64,000 nucleotides of DNA from Tenuifilum sp. 4138str (GTDB lineage Bacteria; Bacteroidota; Bacteroidia; Bacteroidales; Tenuifilaceae), in the NCBI RefSeq assembly GCF_041102575.1, contig NZ_JBGCUE010000012.1, positions 61,048 to 125,047 on the forward strand. Reading direction: 5' to 3'. The notes under the pieces were generated by a model. The model worked only from the letters and a program-made list of their open reading frames with translations, was not told where the DNA came from and did not search any database. The stretch's first letter is position 1, and each line of letters opens with the position of its first letter. Position numbers and translations under genes: made by a program. Below are positions 62,398 to 64,000 of the stretch, one piece after another.

Positions 62398-62613
62398 ATG
62401 AAACGGCAAAAGCAAGAGCATGAGCTAAAAAGTAAGCTAAGACACGGCGATCTTAAGAAAATTGCAGAGATAACCGGGTTTGCCTACCCGCATGTGGTAA
62501 ACGCATTCAACGGGCGCGTGAGGCTTCACCCAATGCTGCTTGAGGTGGCCCATAAGATAGTGGAGCAGCGCAGCCGTCGCATATCCAAAATGGTGAACCA
62601 GCTAAACAGGTAG
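62398..62613 (+). CDS. small HTH DNA-binding protein (Ner-like position)
   Basis: A 71-residue basic protein with a helix-turn-helix (GDLKKIAEITGFAYPHVVNA then FNGRVRLHP). It is divergent from the repressor and first in the early operon, the place of ner in Mu. Function inferred from place and fold. Confidence 0.75.
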   Translation: MKRQKQEHELKSKLRHGDLKKIAEITGFAYPHVVNAFNGRVRLHPMLLEVAHKIVEQRSRRISKMVNQLNR

Positions 62614-62617
62614 AGCA

Positions 62618-62838
62618 ATGCCTATCCCGACAGCAGTAAGCGGCTACATCGGAACCCGCTCGGGATCCAAACCCAAGGTGACGGCCCGAAGGCCACCACG
62701 GCGGAGTAGCAAAGGCCGGCTACCCGTTGGAGGCCGGGTCAAGGTGGATTGCCCAAGCGCGGAGGGAACGCTGCCAACCGCGCTGGCAGCCGGGAACAGA
62801 CCGGCACTTTTAAGTATTAATCACTTAAAACGAATTGC
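62618..62838 (+). other. GC-rich structured segment of unclear nature
   Basis: GC content is clearly above that of its surroundings up to about 62810. Inverted repeats are frequent (GGCCCGAAGGCC, CTGCCA/TGGCAG, CCCG/CGGG). One frame is open from ATG 62618, but its product is Arg/Pro-rich without recognisable domains. The stretch could be a structured RNA or an untypical phage gene. Confidence 0.45.
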
Positions 62839-62933
62839 CATGAAAAGCAAAAAAGCAAAAAAAGCCGAAAAGGTAATCAGAAGTAAAAAGTACTCCTGTT
62901 TCACCGACTTAATGGTGGTAAGGAAAGGTGTTC

Positions 62934-63236
62934 TTACCCATACTGTAGGTCAAACATCTTGCGCATGCGATGAACATAATCCTCCATTTCAAAACGTTCC
63001 CGGAATATCCGATTTGTTCCATTCGAAAATAGCAGTTCATCTATACCATTAAGCATGTTATTTCCCTGTATGCCAAGGTTAGTGAAGAAATCGCTTGCAA
63101 AAGCATGGTACTCCTCCTTTGTAAGTTTTTGCTCTGCCAATGCAAGCAGTGCGCCTTGCAGGGTCTTAACATATGCTAATAGAATCATGTAATCAATGAG
63201 CAATTCATCAATCATGTTGCGGGCTTCTTTATCCAT
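62934..63236 (-). CDS. small phage-region protein, unknown
   Basis: A 100-residue helical protein from ATG 63236 (MDKEARNMIDELLIDYMILL, FASDFFTNLGIQGNNMLNG). It is on the opposite strand to the early operon. Its 3' end overlaps an unlikely + strand frame. Plausible by composition, function unknown. Confidence 0.5.
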   Translation of the reverse strand: MDKEARNMIDELLIDYMILLAYVKTLQGALLALAEQKLTKEEYHAFASDFFTNLGIQGNNMLNGIDELLFSNGTNRIFRERFEMEDYVHRMRKMFDLQYG

Positions 63237-63283
63237 AACCTTAATTTTTTTTAATAAGGTAAAAATAAAAAAATAACACCTCC

Positions 63284-64000
63284 ATGCCAGTATACTACAA
63301 CGACATAATATGTATAACTGTAGATGAATGGCTAAATGCAGGCTTATCATATGCGTTGTATAAATCCGATAAAAAGCGGAATTATCTTAAAATTATTAGG
63401 CGTGGTTGTAACAATAATTCTGCATTAATCGAATGGGACACCCTGCGCACCGACCGAAAGGAGGCCATAGTGGCCGCGCTTGGCGACCCCCGCAAGCTGG
63501 TGCATAGGGCCATGCTGGAGGACTACATTAAACCCGATCACGAAGCGGCTGCCTACTTTGCCAATTACCTGCTACCCGATGGCCGAAAATTGGACATGAA
63601 AGCCCAAAAGAAGTACTTATCCGAGGCCTGCCTGCTCAATGCCATAAAGGCATACATAACAGAAACCCGCACACGCCGCAAGGCAATAGGCATGCGCAAG
63701 GGTGAAATATACACCATGGCCGCCAACCTGCTGGCGCAGATTGATACCAATAAGTACCCTCACGACCTGCCCACCAACCCCCGCAGGTTAAAGGATCGCC
63801 TGAAAAAGTACATTGACAATGGCTACGAGAGCCTGATACACGGCAACTGGTGCAACAGAAACAGCCGCAAGGTTAACGAGCTTGTGGAAAAGCTCCTCAT
63901 AAGCATTTACTGCATGGATAACCTACCCTTTGGGGAGTGGGTGCACGACTACTACCTGCAGTTCCTGTCGGGTACGCTCAGGATTGCCGATGCCGAAACG
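63284..64000 (+). CDS. Mu A-like transposase, N-terminal part (runs off right edge)
   Basis: The frame is open from ATG 63284 to the edge, giving 239 residues. The N-terminal part (YYNDIICITVDEWLNAGLSY, IIRRGCNNNSALIEWDTL) resembles the DNA-binding start of transposases of Bacteroidota Mu-like phages. The DDE catalytic domain would lie outside. GC content is higher than in the upstream repressor region. The call rests on family memory plus gene order. Confidence 0.6.
   Translation, partial: MPVYYNDIICITVDEWLNAGLSYALYKSDKKRNYLKIIRRGCNNNSALIEWDTLRTDRKEAIVAALGDPRKLVHRAMLEDYIKPDHEAAAYFANYLLPDGRKLDMKAQKKYLSEACLLNAIKAYITETRTRRKAIGMRKGEIYTMAANLLAQIDTNKYPHDLPTNPRRLKDRLKKYIDNGYESLIHGNWCNRNSRKVNELVEKLLISIYCMDNLPFGEWVHDYYLQFLSGTLRIADAET

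Larger units (their letters stand above)
61198..64000. mobile_element. left part of a Mu-like transposable prophage (extends past the window)
   Basis: S24-type repressor on the minus strand, a small divergent HTH gene, and a transposase-like gene on + is the Mu/D108 order (c, ner, A). The left boundary is not proven; the region after the glycosyltransferase stop is the best guess. Confidence 0.55.

Noticed and set aside
62840..63052. Small Lys-rich + strand frame starting MKSKKAKKAEKV
   Set aside because: More than half overlaps the more plausible minus-strand gene 62934-63236, and the overlapping part has no protein-like pattern. The first 30 codons could still be real.

Overview
The window looks like part of a Bacteroidota chromosome, probably a fermentative, Bacteroidales-like anaerobe. 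The family-level evidence is outer-membrane barrels, a FISUMP-domain protein, SlyD, AGCS and DAACS transporters, an HlyD/TolC ABC exporter and XRE/SecB-type accessory genes. Most starts lack a strong Shine-Dalgarno sequence. Many promoters match the Bacteroidota pattern TTTG - about 19 nt - TAnnTTTG. No rRNA, tRNA or CRISPR array was seen.

Core region, 1-34 kb. In order: an ABC ATPase (cut by the left edge) with a degenerate sensor-kinase-like protein; a glutamate/dicarboxylate symporter; a SlyD-type isomerase; a cold-shock protein; an acetate kinase - phosphate butyryltransferase - butyrate kinase operon; a large FAD/Fe-S dehydrogenase of the D-lactate/glycolate type; 6-phosphofructokinase; three tandem SiaC-like (DUF1987) proteins, one broken by an in-frame stop; a DmsA-like molybdoenzyme with a fused DmsB-DmsC subunit; a TolA-like coiled-coil protein; and a complete TetR-TolC-HlyD-ATPase-ATPase-permease-permease exporter resembling E. 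coli CecR/YbhGFSR. Two identical palindromes between tetR and a divergent old-yellow-enzyme gene are its likely operators. An AGCS symporter, a DUF4892-type barrel protein and mnmE follow.

Integrated element, 35.5-42.0 kb. A 6.46-kb element sits exactly at the 3' end of mnmE. It is bounded by an 18-bp direct repeat that encodes the last five residues of MnmE plus the stop. It carries a zinc-finger/HTH protein, a tyrosine recombinase, further HTH proteins, a RepA-like ATPase and a Toprim/zinc-finger primase-like protein, with a 66-bp symmetric repeat array between the last two. No relaxase is visible.

Purine/molybdenum hydroxylase locus split by an accessory array, 43.0-60.1 kb. Xanthine dehydrogenase-like subunits lie on one side. 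A MocA-like nucleotidyltransferase and a YgfK-like oxidoreductase lie on the other. Between them, 46.7-56.1 kb is AT-rich, with all genes on the + strand. The genes or small gene sets are separated by long imperfect hairpins of about 73-141 bp that resemble integron attC sites, yet no IntI-type integrase is present. The cargo is a membrane protein, a bile-salt-hydrolase/penicillin-acylase-like enzyme, a four-gene exported set, an EreA/ChaN-like protein, and a putative toxin-antitoxin-SecB chaperone (TAC) operon. This cassette-like array is the best candidate for an undescribed system.

Right end, 60.2-64.0 kb. A glycosyltransferase is followed by what looks like the left end of a Mu-like transposable prophage: an S24-type repressor, a divergent small HTH gene whose promoter overlaps a 24-bp palindrome, and a transposase-like gene running off the edge.

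A recurring oddity is a set of intergenic tracts with quite different sequences that all keep a strict 7-nt period. Four of the six start within 10 nt of a stop codon.
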